DNA of 64,000 nt from Methanoculleus bourgensis MS2 (GCF_000304355.2 NC_018227.2:1860001-1924000); one strand, 5' to 3'; numbered from the stretch's first letter, positions 51,088 to 61,164 are shown. The notes: a model not told the origin generated them from the sequence alone. Made by a program: numbers and translations.

Positions 51088-54000
51088 TCATCGACCGGGA
51101 CCGCCTCCCAAAAAAGAGTTACCCCCCCGCTCCCGGATCCTCTCCACCGCCTCCACCGCGGCCCTCCGGACGTACCAGTCCTCATCGTTGAAGATCCCCT
51201 CGAGAGCCCCGACCGCCCGCACGTCCCCGATCCCGGCCAGGATGTCAGCCGCACGCTTCCTGACATCGTCGTCCTCGTCCCCCAGTGCGGCTATGACCGG
51301 GTCCATGGCCGGGGCCCCTATGGTGACGAGCGCTGCCGCGGCCTCCCGCCGTATGCTGTAGAAGTCATCGTGGAGGAGGTCGACGAGGGGACCGACCGCA
51401 CGCGGATCCTGCAGTTCACCGAGGATCGTTGCCGCCCGCCGCCGTATGCTGTCATCGCGGTCATTGAGCACCCGCACCAGCGGCCCGACCGCGATCGTGC
51501 CCCGGGTAAGCAGATCGCTCCACCGCTCCTTTGCGATCAGGTAGCAGACCGTCTCCTCCCCGGGTTCCGGGGACCAGCCCAGGCGGTCGAGGGCATCTGC
51601 AGCCCCGGCGCGGACACGGAAATCTCCGTCGGTGAGCGCACCGGGGAGCAGCCGTACTGTCGCATCTCCGATCAGCACGAGGGCGGCCACAGCACCCTTC
51701 CGGGCCGCATCATCCCCCTCCCTGATGACCCGGAGGAGCGGTTTTACCGCCGCCTCCCCCATCATACCAAGCGCCCGCACCACGACACGCCCCACACGCC
51801 AGTCCCCGTGCAGGAGCGTATCGGTGAGCGGGTCGATGGCGGCCGGGTTCCCGATCTTCCCGAGCGCCGCGGCCACACCCATCTGGATCACCTCAGGCCC
51901 GCTGCGGAGAGCCCGGATCAGCGGCTCAACCGCCGGGTCCCCGATAGCGACAAGCGCCCGCGCCGCTCCGAGGCGGATATGCCAGTCGCGGTCCTGGAGA
52001 GCGTCGATGAGCGGCACGACCGCGGGCTCCCCGATCAGCTTGAGCGCCTCGACAGCCTTTCTCTGGCCGCCATCCCGCTCATCGCGGAGGGCGTCGATCA
52101 GTTCGGCGACCGCCGGTTCCCCGATCAGGCCGAGCGCCCGCGCCGCACCCATCTGGATTGCGCTGTCAGGGTCGTCGAGCGCCCGCACCAGCGGCCCGAC
52201 CGCACCGGGACCGACTTCAGCGACAGACGCCCACTGTTCCTTCGCGATCAGGTAGTGGACCGTCTCCTCCTCAGTCTCAGGCTTCCATCCGACCCTCCCG
52301 AGGACCTCGGCCGCGCCCAGCCGGACACGGTAGTGCTCGTCCAGGAGCACCTCCACAAGAGCGGGGATGGCCGGTCTGCCGGTCCGCGTAAGGAGATCGA
52401 TCGCTTCGAGCCTGAGGGCATCGTCAGGGTGGCCGAGAGCCCCGATGAGCGGGCCGGTGGCCATATCCCCGGTGCCGATGAGCAGGTCCCCGGCCATCTG
52501 CCTGATCCGGGCGTCATCGCTCCCGAGCGCCCCGACAAGCGGCTCGATGGACGTCTCGCCCATCGCCGCCAGGATCTCCGCCGCAACCTCCCCGGTACCG
52601 GGGCGGCCGAGCACCGGGATGAGCGCAACGGCGGCAGGCCTCCCTATCCGGGCCAACACCCCGGCGGCTGCCTGAGAGAGCCCATCCTCATCCAGGGCAC
52701 GGACCAGGGGTTCGACGGCCGCCGCCCCGATCTGCACCAGCGTATCCTCCGCAGGCCCGCGGAGTTCCTCTTCACCGAGCAGGCGGACCAGTGGAGGAAC
52801 CGCAGGAGGTCCGATCCTGGCAAGCGCCGCCGCTGCTCCTGCCTGCACGCCCGCATCCTGATCGCCGAGCCGTGCCGCCAGGGGTTCGACGGCCGGCTCC
52901 CCGAGGCCCACAACATCCTGCCAGCGCTGCAGCGCGACCAGGTACCCTGCCTGTTCTTCCGCCCCCGCGGGCACCCAGCCAAGCCTCCCGAGGACGACGG
53001 CAGCCCCCATGCGGGTCCGGGCGTTCTCGTCGTCGAGCGCCTCAACGAGCGGTTCACGTGCATCGTCACCGATCCCGGTGAGCGCGGCCACCGCTCCTGC
53101 GTGCCCGTCGCCCTCCTCACCGAGGAGGGGGATGAGGGCCACTATCGCAGGGGCTCCGATGCCGATAAGCGCGTCGACGGCCTTCCGGTGAAGACGGTCG
53201 CCACTACTCCTGACAAGGTCGACGATGGCCGGGACCGCCTCATGCGCCCCAAGCCTGCCCAGCACCTCGACAGCGTTCTCCCGGGCGGCACCTTCTTCTT
53301 CGAGCAGCCCGAGGGCCGGGGCTACGGCAGCCTTCCCGATGGCAATAAGCGCATCCGCCGCCGCAGGGGCGACACCCTCGTCCGCGAGGGCGTCCACGAG
53401 CGGCCCCACAGCCGCCGGGTCACCGATCTCGCCGAGCGTCCCCGCAGCCTCGCTGCGTATGCGGTCGTCGTCGCCGTTGAGTGTCCTGATCAGCGGTCCG
53501 ACGGCCGGTGTGCCCATCAGGGAAAGTTCCATCCACTGTTCATGGGCAATCAGGTACCACGCCCGCTCAGTATCGCTCCAGGGTTCCCAGCCCATCCCCT
53601 CAAGGATAGCGGCAGCATGACCCCGGACCGCGGACCGATCTCCCGTCAGCGCCTGGATCAGGGGCGGGACCGCCGGCTCCCCGATCGCAATCAGGATCTC
53701 CCGGAGTGATTCCTGTGTATCAGCGTCTCCACGGTCCAGGGCCTGGATACACCCCTCTACCGCCGGCTCTCCTATCTTTACCAGGGCTCCCGCCGCCGTA
53801 CCGCGGAGGGGCGGATCAGAAAGCAGCCTGATGAGGGGACCAACCGCGGGCCCCCCGATCTCCGCAAGCGCCATGACCGCCAGTGAACTGACCTCGCCAT
53901 CAGCCTCGTGCAGCAGGTCGATCAGGGGTGTTACCGCCGGCTCCCCGATCTCACCGAGGGTCCGGGCAGCGCTCCACCAGGTCTCCCTGTCCGGAGATCT

Positions 54001-55356
54001 CAGAATGCGGATGAGAGGATCGATCGCGGCCGCGCCGTACTCAGCCACATCGAGCCATGCCTCGCCGGCAATGAGATACCGGATCGTGCCGCCGTCATCG
54101 GGCGGCCTCCACCCGAGATTTCCAAGAACTCCCGCGGCGGCTCTCCGAATGGTTCCGTCAGGTGCATCAAGCGCCTCGACAAGGGAGGGGACCGCCTCGT
54201 CGCCGATCTCCTGGAGCGCATAGCGGGCGCCGAATTGCACCTCGCCATCGCCGCCGGCAAGCACAGCAATGAGCGGCGGCACGGCAGGCCCACCGATACG
54301 CACGAGCGTTGCAGCCGCTCCTGCCTGTGCCGCTTCATCCCCGAGCGCGGCGATAAGCGCCGGGATCGCTTCATCCCCGAGCGCGGCGAGGGCTTCGGCA
54401 ACGCACCACCGCCTCCGGTCATCCGCAAGAGAGAGTGCCTCTATCAGGGGAGCCACGGCTCCTGATCCGCGCTTCGCGATGGCATCAACAGCACGCTCCC
54501 TGACTTCGGTATCATCACTGCCGAGGTCGTCGATGAGCACCTCCATCGGGCGGTCCTCATACGGAGGATCCTCCACCGGCTCACCGGGGTCGGGTTCATC
54601 CTCCGGCAGGCCGGCATCCTTCCCGATAATCCCGGGAGACGGTTCTTCGTCCCCGTCACCAGGCCCGAATAATATCATAAGCTCCCCGTCGGTCAGGGGC
54701 TCAGGCCGGTCATCCATAGGAGGTCCGGGGGGTTCATCCGGTTCCTCGGGTACGCCGTCATCCGGGTCGTCCGGGAGAGAATGACCTGGAGTTGTCTCTT
54801 CCGACGAGGCAGAGGCGACAGGGAGGTCTGCACTCTCTCCCTCAGGGGAGATGAGGTCATCGAATCGCCTGAGGGCCCCGGGGGTCTTCTCAATCCGCTC
54901 GATGACGTCATTCTCATCCTCGTCCCGGGTAGGCCCCCCCGGCGGCGTCTCCCCGGACTCTTCTTCCGCACCCAGGCGTGAGGCTTCCCGGTTAGGGTCC
55001 TGGGTGTCGTCCTCCTTATCGCCCTCTCTGCTGCCTCTCCTCATCCAGCGCCTGAAGAATGAAGGTCCATCGGGTCCGAAGAGCCCGGCAAGGCCCACGA
55101 TGGGGCACAGGGTTTCAGGCGCAGGAGTTGCCTGCATACCCACTGACCCCATGCAGGGTATGAGGAGAAGAAGGCATGCAACCCCGATAGCTGCACACAC
55201 CGGGGTGCATGAAGCCCCGGCAGGCGCATGATTACCTTCTGGCTCTGGCGCGTGGTTGCCCTGATGTCCCTCCCGTTTAACTGTCATGTCATCGATTCCA
55301 GCCATGGAATCAACAAAAGAACCGCTCCGGGACATTCGTGGGGCCCAAATGCACAT
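51088..55356 (-). CDS. Giant membrane-anchored HEAT/PBS-lyase repeat protein
   Basis: 1422 residues. Near the N-terminus is a membrane helix (about 52-72, VCAAIGVACLLLLIPCMG). An acidic, proline-rich disordered stretch follows (about 95-275). From ~280 to the end there are about 30 HEAT repeats of ~31 residues with the core AVxPLIxAL. Five modules interrupt them at about residues 429, 603, 807, 1040 and 1275, each reading G-W-x-P...YLI/VA...W, spaced 174, 204, 233 and 236 residues. HEAT solenoids of this type act as scaffolds. The ATG at 55356 lies about 29 bases after a TATA box (GTATTTAAT on the minus strand), so the message is nearly leaderless. No partner gene is evident. Confidence 0.9.
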   Translation of the reverse strand: MCIWAPRMSRSGSFVDSMAGIDDMTVKREGHQGNHAPEPEGNHAPAGASCTPVCAAIGVACLLLLIPCMGSVGMQATPAPETLCPIVGLAGLFGPDGPSFFRRWMRRGSREGDKEDDTQDPNREASRLGAEEESGETPPGGPTRDEDENDVIERIEKTPGALRRFDDLISPEGESADLPVASASSEETTPGHSLPDDPDDGVPEEPDEPPGPPMDDRPEPLTDGELMILFGPGDGDEEPSPGIIGKDAGLPEDEPDPGEPVEDPPYEDRPMEVLIDDLGSDDTEVRERAVDAIAKRGSGAVAPLIEALSLADDRRRWCVAEALAALGDEAIPALIAALGDEAAQAGAAATLVRIGGPAVPPLIAVLAGGDGEVQFGARYALQEIGDEAVPSLVEALDAPDGTIRRAAAGVLGNLGWRPPDDGGTIRYLIAGEAWLDVAEYGAAAIDPLIRILRSPDRETWWSAARTLGEIGEPAVTPLIDLLHEADGEVSSLAVMALAEIGGPAVGPLIRLLSDPPLRGTAAGALVKIGEPAVEGCIQALDRGDADTQESLREILIAIGEPAVPPLIQALTGDRSAVRGHAAAILEGMGWEPWSDTERAWYLIAHEQWMELSLMGTPAVGPLIRTLNGDDDRIRSEAAGTLGEIGDPAAVGPLVDALADEGVAPAAADALIAIGKAAVAPALGLLEEEGAARENAVEVLGRLGAHEAVPAIVDLVRSSGDRLHRKAVDALIGIGAPAIVALIPLLGEEGDGHAGAVAALTGIGDDAREPLVEALDDENARTRMGAAVVLGRLGWVPAGAEEQAGYLVALQRWQDVVGLGEPAVEPLAARLGDQDAGVQAGAAAALARIGPPAVPPLVRLLGEEELRGPAEDTLVQIGAAAVEPLVRALDEDGLSQAAAGVLARIGRPAAVALIPVLGRPGTGEVAAEILAAMGETSIEPLVGALGSDDARIRQMAGDLLIGTGDMATGPLIGALGHPDDALRLEAIDLLTRTGRPAIPALVEVLLDEHYRVRLGAAEVLGRVGWKPETEEETVHYLIAKEQWASVAEVGPGAVGPLVRALDDPDSAIQMGAARALGLIGEPAVAELIDALRDERDGGQRKAVEALKLIGEPAVVPLIDALQDRDWHIRLGAARALVAIGDPAVEPLIRALRSGPEVIQMGVAAALGKIGNPAAIDPLTDTLLHGDWRVGRVVVRALGMMGEAAVKPLLRVIREGDDAARKGAVAALVLIGDATVRLLPGALTDGDFRVRAGAADALDRLGWSPEPGEETVCYLIAKERWSDLLTRGTIAVGPLVRVLNDRDDSIRRRAATILGELQDPRAVGPLVDLLHDDFYSIRREAAAALVTIGAPAMDPVIAALGDEDDDVRKRAADILAGIGDVRAVGALEGIFNDEDWYVRRAAVEAVERIRERGGNSFLGGGPGR

Positions 55357-55665
55357 ACTGAAGCATACACACCTAAAAATTAAATACTTTCTTTTTACTT
55401 GCTGATCCGCAATGCAAGATTATATATGTCAGATATTTATAATAGGGCGGATCTCCACACCTCTCTGGAGCTGCTGCCCGGGAGGTCATCCCAAAACAGT
55501 GTTGAATCAGCACCCCGGCACCCGAGGGACCGGCAGAAGCGCAGGAGTCAGGACACCGGGAGGTGCGAAACGATTCTCCTCCTTGCTGTGGCATCGGTGG
55601 GTGGACCCGGGACCAGGTGCCGCCGGGAAGAGTTCTTCAAAATGATGAAAACAGAGTGAGAAAGG

Positions 55666-56391
55666 TTACTCCTCAGTCTCTTTCGGCTCTTCTTCAGCCT
55701 CAGGGATTTCCGGAGCCTCTTCCGGCTTTTCGGGGCGCGGGAACGTCTCCTTCATAACGACGTTCTCGACATCGGGGTAGTACTCGAATAGCTCACGGAC
55801 GAGTGTGCCCCGCCAGACCATCCAGCGCCGGTCGTATGTGATGGCGGGAGGAAGCGCCAGTTCGACCGTCCCGTCGGCGATGGTGATGCCGATATCGGCC
55901 CGGCCGGAGTAGAGTTTGATCAGGCCGCTGATCTGCTCGACCTGGTCCTCGACCTTCTCGAGGATCGTGTAGGAGTACTGCAGGGTCTTTCCGGCGAGCG
56001 GGTGGTTGAAGTCGACGACCGCACGCCTCCCGATGACGTCGACGACCATTCCCTCGTTGCCTTCGACCTCTACCCGCATCCCACGCCTCGGTTTCTCGCG
56101 GAACTGCGTGACCGGGACAGACCTCACGTGTTGGTCGTCGTGTGCCCCAAACGCCTTCTCGGGCGGGACGTCGACCTCTCCCTCGGTGCCGACCTCTTTT
56201 CCGATCAGCTCGTCCTCAAGACCGATGATGACGTGGTGGCTCCCCAGACGGATGGTGACCGGACCATACTCTGCCCGTGGGTTGTAGATCCCCTCTTCCT
56301 TCGCGCTCTCCTCATCTGTGGTATCGAAGATATTCCCACCGGCACTGCCGGTGTACCTGAGCCTGATAAAATCTCCTTCCTGAAGTGCCAT
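55666..56391 (-). CDS. FKBP-type peptidyl-prolyl isomerase, SlyD-like with C-terminal extension
   Basis: 241 residues. FKBP core with an inserted IF (chaperone) domain: MALQEGDFIRLRYTGSAGGNIF, GSHHVIIGLEDELIGKEVG, PPEKAFGAHDDQHVRSV in the flap, and VVDFNHPLAGKTLQYSYTI. A C-terminal ~90-residue extension follows, common in archaeal long FKBPs, ending in a Glu-rich tail (EAPEIPEAEEEPKETEE). The ATG at 56391 has GGGTGA 5 bases upstream; the longer frame to 56595 is not coding. Folds proteins in the cytoplasm. Monocistronic. Confidence 0.92.
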   Translation of the reverse strand: MALQEGDFIRLRYTGSAGGNIFDTTDEESAKEEGIYNPRAEYGPVTIRLGSHHVIIGLEDELIGKEVGTEGEVDVPPEKAFGAHDDQHVRSVPVTQFREKPRRGMRVEVEGNEGMVVDVIGRRAVVDFNHPLAGKTLQYSYTILEKVEDQVEQISGLIKLYSGRADIGITIADGTVELALPPAITYDRRWMVWRGTLVRELFEYYPDVENVVMKETFPRPEKPEEAPEIPEAEEEPKETEE

Positions 56392-56695
56392 TCCATTCAC
56401 CCTGATAGCAGGATTGCGTTTATGCGCCGCGTGCGTGGAGACGCACCTCGCAACCGCATACCTGCTCTCGTTGTTCCATCTTATTTGGATGGAATGGTAT
56501 TTATCTCTGCGGGGCCCGGCGGCGCCACGCGCGGGAAGACCTCCTGTGTGAACCGGGGCTGGGAGCGGCGCCCCTTCGTTGGGTTTGCGTATCAACTCCC
56601 CATCGTCTATCCGGTGTCGTCACTCTGGAGGGGGTCGGGTTAACCCCTGCCCAAATCTTAAATACACCCGGGCTCGATGGTGGGCGGGCAGGATC

Positions 56696-58201
56696 ATGGA
56701 TGGGGTGCAGCAGTGGGCGGAGGGCGTCTCGTATGCTCCCTGCCCCCCTGATGAGTTCTGCGGTCGGCACGAGGAGCGCGAGCAACTCCTGGCCCTTCTC
56801 TCCCGGGCAGGAGAGCACGGGCAGGCGGCGATGATCTCCGGGCCGCCCGGCATCGGGAAGAGTTCTCTCTTAAACCGGCTCGCATACGATCTGCAGGATC
56901 GCACCAATGGCCCCCGGTCTCCCGTCCTCAGGGCGGAGGTCTTCGATCTCCCCGGGATGATCTTCTCTGCGTTTCGTGAACTGCTCAAAGACCTGCAGGG
57001 ACACGCTGTATCGGGCAGGTTCCGGGATCTCCTCGAGAGCGAAGGCCTGAAGGAGGCGGTCAGGTACGCCGACGACCTGCTTGAGAAGTATGCTGCCCCG
57101 GTGGAGCCGGTCGGCCTGCTCCCGAAGGCCGGGGAGGAGATCATCGGCGTCTTCGCCCGGTCGCCTGAGGTCGGGTACGACCGGGTGCGCGAGGCGTTTG
57201 AGGAACTCCTGCAGGAACTCGGGAGACTGATGGTAGGCTCCGGCCACATCGCTGCGGTCCTGCTGGACGACGTCCACCTTGCCTCGCGCCTTGACCGCCG
57301 CCTCCTCCTGGATATCATCCACGACCTCCCGCCTGGTATCCTCCTTGCGTTCACCTGCCGCGCTGGAGACGGGGTCGGTCCCGGGTATGCAGCGATGCGG
57401 GAGGCGGTCCAGAATCGCGGTGCCCCTCTGGTGCAGCTCCCGGGGATGCGGAGCCACGAGATCCAGGAGATGGGGCAGAGACGGTTCGATCTCGCTATCA
57501 GCGACGCAACCGCTGCCCTCCTTGAGGAGACCCCGGGCGACCCGTTCAGTCTCATGGCCTGTTTCAACACCCTGCGCCACCGGGGCCTTGCGCCCTCCGC
57601 CGGGAACATAGGAGGTCTGCTCGCCGGGGGAGGGGACCCGGCAGGGCTTGCCTTTGCCGCCCTTCCTGAGTTCCGGCGGGTGTGGGCTGAGGAACTTTGT
57701 GTGTTAAACCCCCCGTTCCCGGTGCCGGTCATGGCCTGCATGCTCGACCTCCAGGGGACGGATATGACGCTGATGATGGACCGCCTGCAGGAGAGCACTA
57801 TATTCCGGAGGCTTCCCGGTGGGGAGTATGCCTTCGCCCACCCCCTCCTGCAGGAGCACTGCCGGCGCAAACTCTCCGCGGACGCAAAAATAACCCTCAA
57901 TGCCAGGGCTGCGGACTGCTTCGAGCGATCCATGCACCGCCTCTCCGGCAGGCTGCACGTCCTCCTCTCGCTTGCCTGCCACTTCTTCAACGCGCAGGAC
58001 TACGCGAAGGCCGCGGACCTGAACCTGGAGCTGGGGATCCGGTTCTACCATCGTGAGGATTACGATACGGCTCTGGTGCTGACCGAGCGGGCGATCACCT
58101 CCGCGGAGCACCTGGGGGACGACGCCCTCCTCGCCGCTGCAGAGAACCAGAGAGACCTGGTCAGGCAGAAGATGGCAGACCCGGTCGGGGCCGTGCAGTG
58201 A
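56696..58201 (+). CDS. AAA-family P-loop ATPase with helical C-terminal half (AAA_16-like)
   Basis: 501 residues. An N-terminal ATPase domain: FCGRHEEREQLLALLSRA (start of ORC/AAA_16-type modules), Walker A MISGPPGIGKSSLLN (about 46-60), Walker B AVLLDDVHLASRLD. A C-terminal half of helical pairs follows, with a TPR-like ending (KAADLNLELGIRFYHREDYD). Such STAND-like ATPases often act as signal sensors. A TATA box CTTAAATACACC lies about 35 bases upstream. The start at 56696 is chosen over the GC-rich extension. It is not obviously linked to neighbours. Confidence 0.85.
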   Translation: MDGVQQWAEGVSYAPCPPDEFCGRHEEREQLLALLSRAGEHGQAAMISGPPGIGKSSLLNRLAYDLQDRTNGPRSPVLRAEVFDLPGMIFSAFRELLKDLQGHAVSGRFRDLLESEGLKEAVRYADDLLEKYAAPVEPVGLLPKAGEEIIGVFARSPEVGYDRVREAFEELLQELGRLMVGSGHIAAVLLDDVHLASRLDRRLLLDIIHDLPPGILLAFTCRAGDGVGPGYAAMREAVQNRGAPLVQLPGMRSHEIQEMGQRRFDLAISDATAALLEETPGDPFSLMACFNTLRHRGLAPSAGNIGGLLAGGGDPAGLAFAALPEFRRVWAEELCVLNPPFPVPVMACMLDLQGTDMTLMMDRLQESTIFRRLPGGEYAFAHPLLQEHCRRKLSADAKITLNARAADCFERSMHRLSGRLHVLLSLACHFFNAQDYAKAADLNLELGIRFYHREDYDTALVLTERAITSAEHLGDDALLAAAENQRDLVRQKMADPVGAVQ

Positions 58202-58245
58202 GGGTTTAATGGTCGCTCCGGAGAGATAGATCTGACGCGATTCTC

Positions 58246-58782
58246 ATGCTCGAGGTAGAAGCAAAGTTTGCGGTCCCTGACCCGGGGGAAGTCCGGGCCC
58301 GGCTCACCCAACAGGGGGTGCGGATGGCCAGAAGACAGCAGGAGCGCGACATCTACTACAACGCCCCCCACCGTGATTTCGGGGAGACCGACGAGGCGTT
58401 GCGGGTCAGGTATGACGATACCGGGGTTACCGTGACCTACAAAGGGCCGAAGATCCGCGTCGGGAGCGCAAAGGCCCGCGAGGAGTTCAACCTCTCGGTG
58501 GCCTCGGGCGAGACCCTTGAGACGATCCTCTCCCGCACCGGTTTTTTGCGTGCCGCTATGGTCTCAAAAGTCAGGGAGTTCTACGAGATCGGGGATGTGA
58601 CGGTCACGCTCGACGATGTCGAGGGTCTCGGGACGTTTATCGAGATCGAGATCCTGACAGAAGCGGGTGGGGAGGACGCTGCCCGGCGGATAGGGGCGAT
58701 TGCAAAAGATCTGGGTGTCGAGGGTCCGCCGATCTATACCTCGTACCTTGAGATGCTGCTTGGCAGCAGCCCCAGCGACTGA
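58246..58782 (+). CDS. cyaB: CYTH-domain protein, class IV adenylate cyclase-like
   Basis: 178 residues. The N-terminal ExExK motif (E3, E5, K7 in LEVEAKF) and internal basic/acidic strands (VRYDDTGVTVTYKGPK, SKVREFYEIGDVTVTLDDVEG, GTFIEIEIL) build the triphosphate tunnel. Archaeal members are usually called CyaB-like or thiamine triphosphatase-like; the substrate in archaea is unproven. It starts 44 bases after the AAA ATPase on the same strand and may share its transcript. Confidence 0.9.
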   Translation: MLEVEAKFAVPDPGEVRARLTQQGVRMARRQQERDIYYNAPHRDFGETDEALRVRYDDTGVTVTYKGPKIRVGSAKAREEFNLSVASGETLETILSRTGFLRAAMVSKVREFYEIGDVTVTLDDVEGLGTFIEIEILTEAGGEDAARRIGAIAKDLGVEGPPIYTSYLEMLLGSSPSD

Positions 58783-58981
58783 ATGTCGCAGGCATCTCTC
58801 GGACATTCAACCACCGCATCTTCGTCCTGGTGAGGATTGAGACTCATCGGGTAGTGGCTGGAAAACACCCATGGGGCGTGGCCTCACGGGCATTTCATGA
58901 AAAAGGATGGGTCTTCGCAGGGGATTGGTAGACGGACCGTACCCCACCGCCGAGACGGCGGGGATTGGCCCTATCCTGGTC

Positions 58982-59623
58982 CTAAACCGTGATAAGTTCG
59001 ATATGAATATCTTTTGGCTCCTTTCCAAAGCGGATGAGGGCGCCGTAGCCATCTGATGCGGACCCGGGGTTGACGACGGTGACGCCGTCGACCTCGGCGA
59101 TGCCCCGCGCCTCGTGGATATGCGCACAGCAGACCAGGTCAAACTGGGTCATGTGCTTCCTGATGCTCTGGCTCCCGACATGGTTCTCGCCGACGGCATC
59201 CAGGGCTTCGTATGGCGGCGCGTGGCTGAGCAGGACATTGTGGACGTTTCTGTCCATGTGTTTGACGATCCTGGTGAGTTCTCCGTCGATCTCTTCCTCT
59301 GTCAACTCAAACGGCGTGCCGAAGGGGGTCTCGTTTGAACCGCCAAGCCCTGCGATCGTCAGGTTGCCAAGAGAGATCCATGAGTTGTGCAGACAGACCG
59401 CGTCAGAGCGTTCGAGCACGTCGATGATCTCACGGGGATCGCAGTTGCCGGGGATTGCGAAACACGGTACCTCAAAGCGGGAGAGTACTGAATCTACAGG
59501 CTCGAGTGGACCGAAGTTGGTGATGTCGCCTGCAATGATGACTGCATCGTAGTCGTAGCTGAGAAAAGCCTCAAGCTTTCCGTAGTTACCGTGCAGATCT
59601 GCTAAGAGTAGCACATCCGTCAT
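58982..59623 (-). CDS. Metallophosphoesterase (calcineurin-like)
   Basis: 213 residues. The five metal motifs are visible: LLADLHGNYG (D-x-H), IIAGDITN (GD), IPGNCD (GN), VLLSHAPP (H) and CCAHIHEARG (GHxH-like, here AHIH). The substrate may be a phosphodiester or phosphoprotein. The ATG at 59623 lies 3 bases after the upstream radical-SAM stop, so the two are an operon. Confidence 0.92.
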   Translation of the reverse strand: MTDVLLLADLHGNYGKLEAFLSYDYDAVIIAGDITNFGPLEPVDSVLSRFEVPCFAIPGNCDPREIIDVLERSDAVCLHNSWISLGNLTIAGLGGSNETPFGTPFELTEEEIDGELTRIVKHMDRNVHNVLLSHAPPYEALDAVGENHVGSQSIRKHMTQFDLVCCAHIHEARGIAEVDGVTVVNPGSASDGYGALIRFGKEPKDIHIELITV

Positions 59624-59626
59624 GCT

Positions 59627-60736
59627 CTATAGGTGAGGACTGTGTCTAAAAAACCTTATCTCATGATCCATCCACGAACCGGTTATCCTGCCGCCGAGCG
59701 CCAGTCTGCCAAGAACTTTTTCCGTCTCCGGAAGGAGACTGCGTGGCCGGCTGTTCTGGAGCGGGGTCCTGGGTAACGGCATGAAGTAGTGGATATGGGC
59801 CTTTCCCGCACGGGTGACCAGTCTCACGAGGTCGAGCGTCGCACGCTGGTCGTCGTCGCTCTCAAACGGCAGGCCGAGGATGAAATCGACGACCGGAACA
59901 AGCCCGTTCTCCCGGCAGAGGTCGACGGCGCGGACGACGTCCTCCACGGTGTGCCCCCGGTGCAGGAGGCGGAGCACCCGGTCGCTGCCTGACTGGGCCC
60001 CGAAGTGCAGCCGGGTGTTGGCGCAGTAATCGAGGATGAGGTCGATAGACTGCTGCGAGACGCACTCGGGTCGAACCTCGCCCGGGAAGGTGCCGAAGTA
60101 GATCCGGCCATTGAGGCTTCGGAGGAGCCGCTCCACGCGGTCGAGCCGGAGGTGGACCCCGTCCGAGCCGTAGGCGAACGCGTTTGGGGTGACGAACCTG
60201 ATGTCGCGGAACCGCGCGGCGTACCGGCTGATCTCATCGACCGAGCGGTGACGCATGCACCGCCCGAAGAGGCGCGGTGTCTGGCAGTAGCCGCAGCCGA
60301 ACGGGCATCCCCGGGTGATCTCGATGAACCCCTTCACCTCCGAGAAGGGGGGGTAGCCGTCGAGGAGGACGGTGTGGCGTGCAGGCGTGTAGCCTCTCGC
60401 GGTGGCGACGCCGGGAGGCGGGTCTCTCCCTTCCTCGATGGTGGCAAGGAGCGCGGGAAGCGTGTACTCCCCCTCCCCGACGACGACGTAGTCGGCATAC
60501 TGCGCCACATCGCTGTAGCGGGCGGAGGCATGGGGGCCTCCGGCAATTGTTATGCAGTCCGCCCCCGCGATCTCGTCGCGATAGCTCCGCTCGGTGATGG
60601 AGTTCAGGCTGTAGCAGGTGACGTCGGGACAGGGCTCCTTTGTCGCTTCGAGGTGGTAGCCGTGCACTTCGCACGCGGCAGCGAGCGCGGCGAAGGAGTT
60701 GCTTGCCGAAGAGATCTCTCGCCAGTGGACTTTCAT
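59627..60736 (-). CDS. B12-binding-domain radical SAM protein, TIGR04013-like
   Basis: 369 residues. The N-terminal B12-like domain (about 1-125) has IAGGPHAS and VVGEGEYTLPAL. The radical SAM CxxxCxxC is in RGCPFGCGYCQTP (C144, C148, C151). The C-terminal part has the HGHTVEDVV and PFESDDDQRATLD segments typical of the B12-binding group found in methanogens. The substrate is not known; methylation or tRNA/cofactor modification are usual for the class. First gene of the pair with the phosphoesterase. Confidence 0.9.
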   Translation of the reverse strand: MKVHWREISSASNSFAALAAACEVHGYHLEATKEPCPDVTCYSLNSITERSYRDEIAGADCITIAGGPHASARYSDVAQYADYVVVGEGEYTLPALLATIEEGRDPPPGVATARGYTPARHTVLLDGYPPFSEVKGFIEITRGCPFGCGYCQTPRLFGRCMRHRSVDEISRYAARFRDIRFVTPNAFAYGSDGVHLRLDRVERLLRSLNGRIYFGTFPGEVRPECVSQQSIDLILDYCANTRLHFGAQSGSDRVLRLLHRGHTVEDVVRAVDLCRENGLVPVVDFILGLPFESDDDQRATLDLVRLVTRAGKAHIHYFMPLPRTPLQNSRPRSLLPETEKVLGRLALGGRITGSWMDHEIRFFRHSPHL

Positions 60737-60862
60737 TCTCTAGGTTCCGGGCCGTGCAGGCGGAGAGCGCCCTGCACGGCATGTAGTGTTAACGTCTCTT
60801 GGGATCTGCGATTAAGGTGGCGATCGTCGTGGTGAGGGCCGGCCGTTGATGGGGAGGTCGTC

Positions 60863-61164
60863 CTAGTGCCGGGTCAACAATCAAACGTCGGATAGAGGCG
60901 TGCCACTGCTCTTTGCCATCCAAAACCCAAAATCCAATGTCGCCTCCGCGACCTCCCGCGTGAGTTTTCAGCACAGGGGGTGATCGAGTCTCACGCGAAG
61001 CCGCGAAGACCGCGAATGGGACTACTACCGCCCAGCAACCGAACTTCGCGCTCTCCCGCGTACTTCCGCGTGAGGTCATCGTTGTTGCATTTCACGCATC
61101 GAAATCTTCAAAATAACGTGACACGATGCACTATTCCGACAATTCATCGTTGACTTGGCACTAG
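60863..61164. repeat. Composite CTAG-bounded element with long outer inverted ends
   Basis: 302 bases. Outer ends CTAGTGCCGGGTCAACAATC and, inverted, CTAGTGCCAAGTCAACGATG frame an inner unit like array unit 2 (CTCTTTGCCATC... to ATCGAAATCTTCAAAATAAC). A further solo end, CTAGTGCCAACCGG, is at 61226. The gap 60737-61637 has no gene. Confidence 0.75.

Noticed and set aside
51082-53709. 875-residue open frame on the plus strand inside the HEAT gene
   Set aside because: It lies wholly antisense to the HEAT gene, has no recognisable domain, and its Arg/Pro/Gly-rich repeats are explained by the opposite-strand HEAT periodicity at high G+C.
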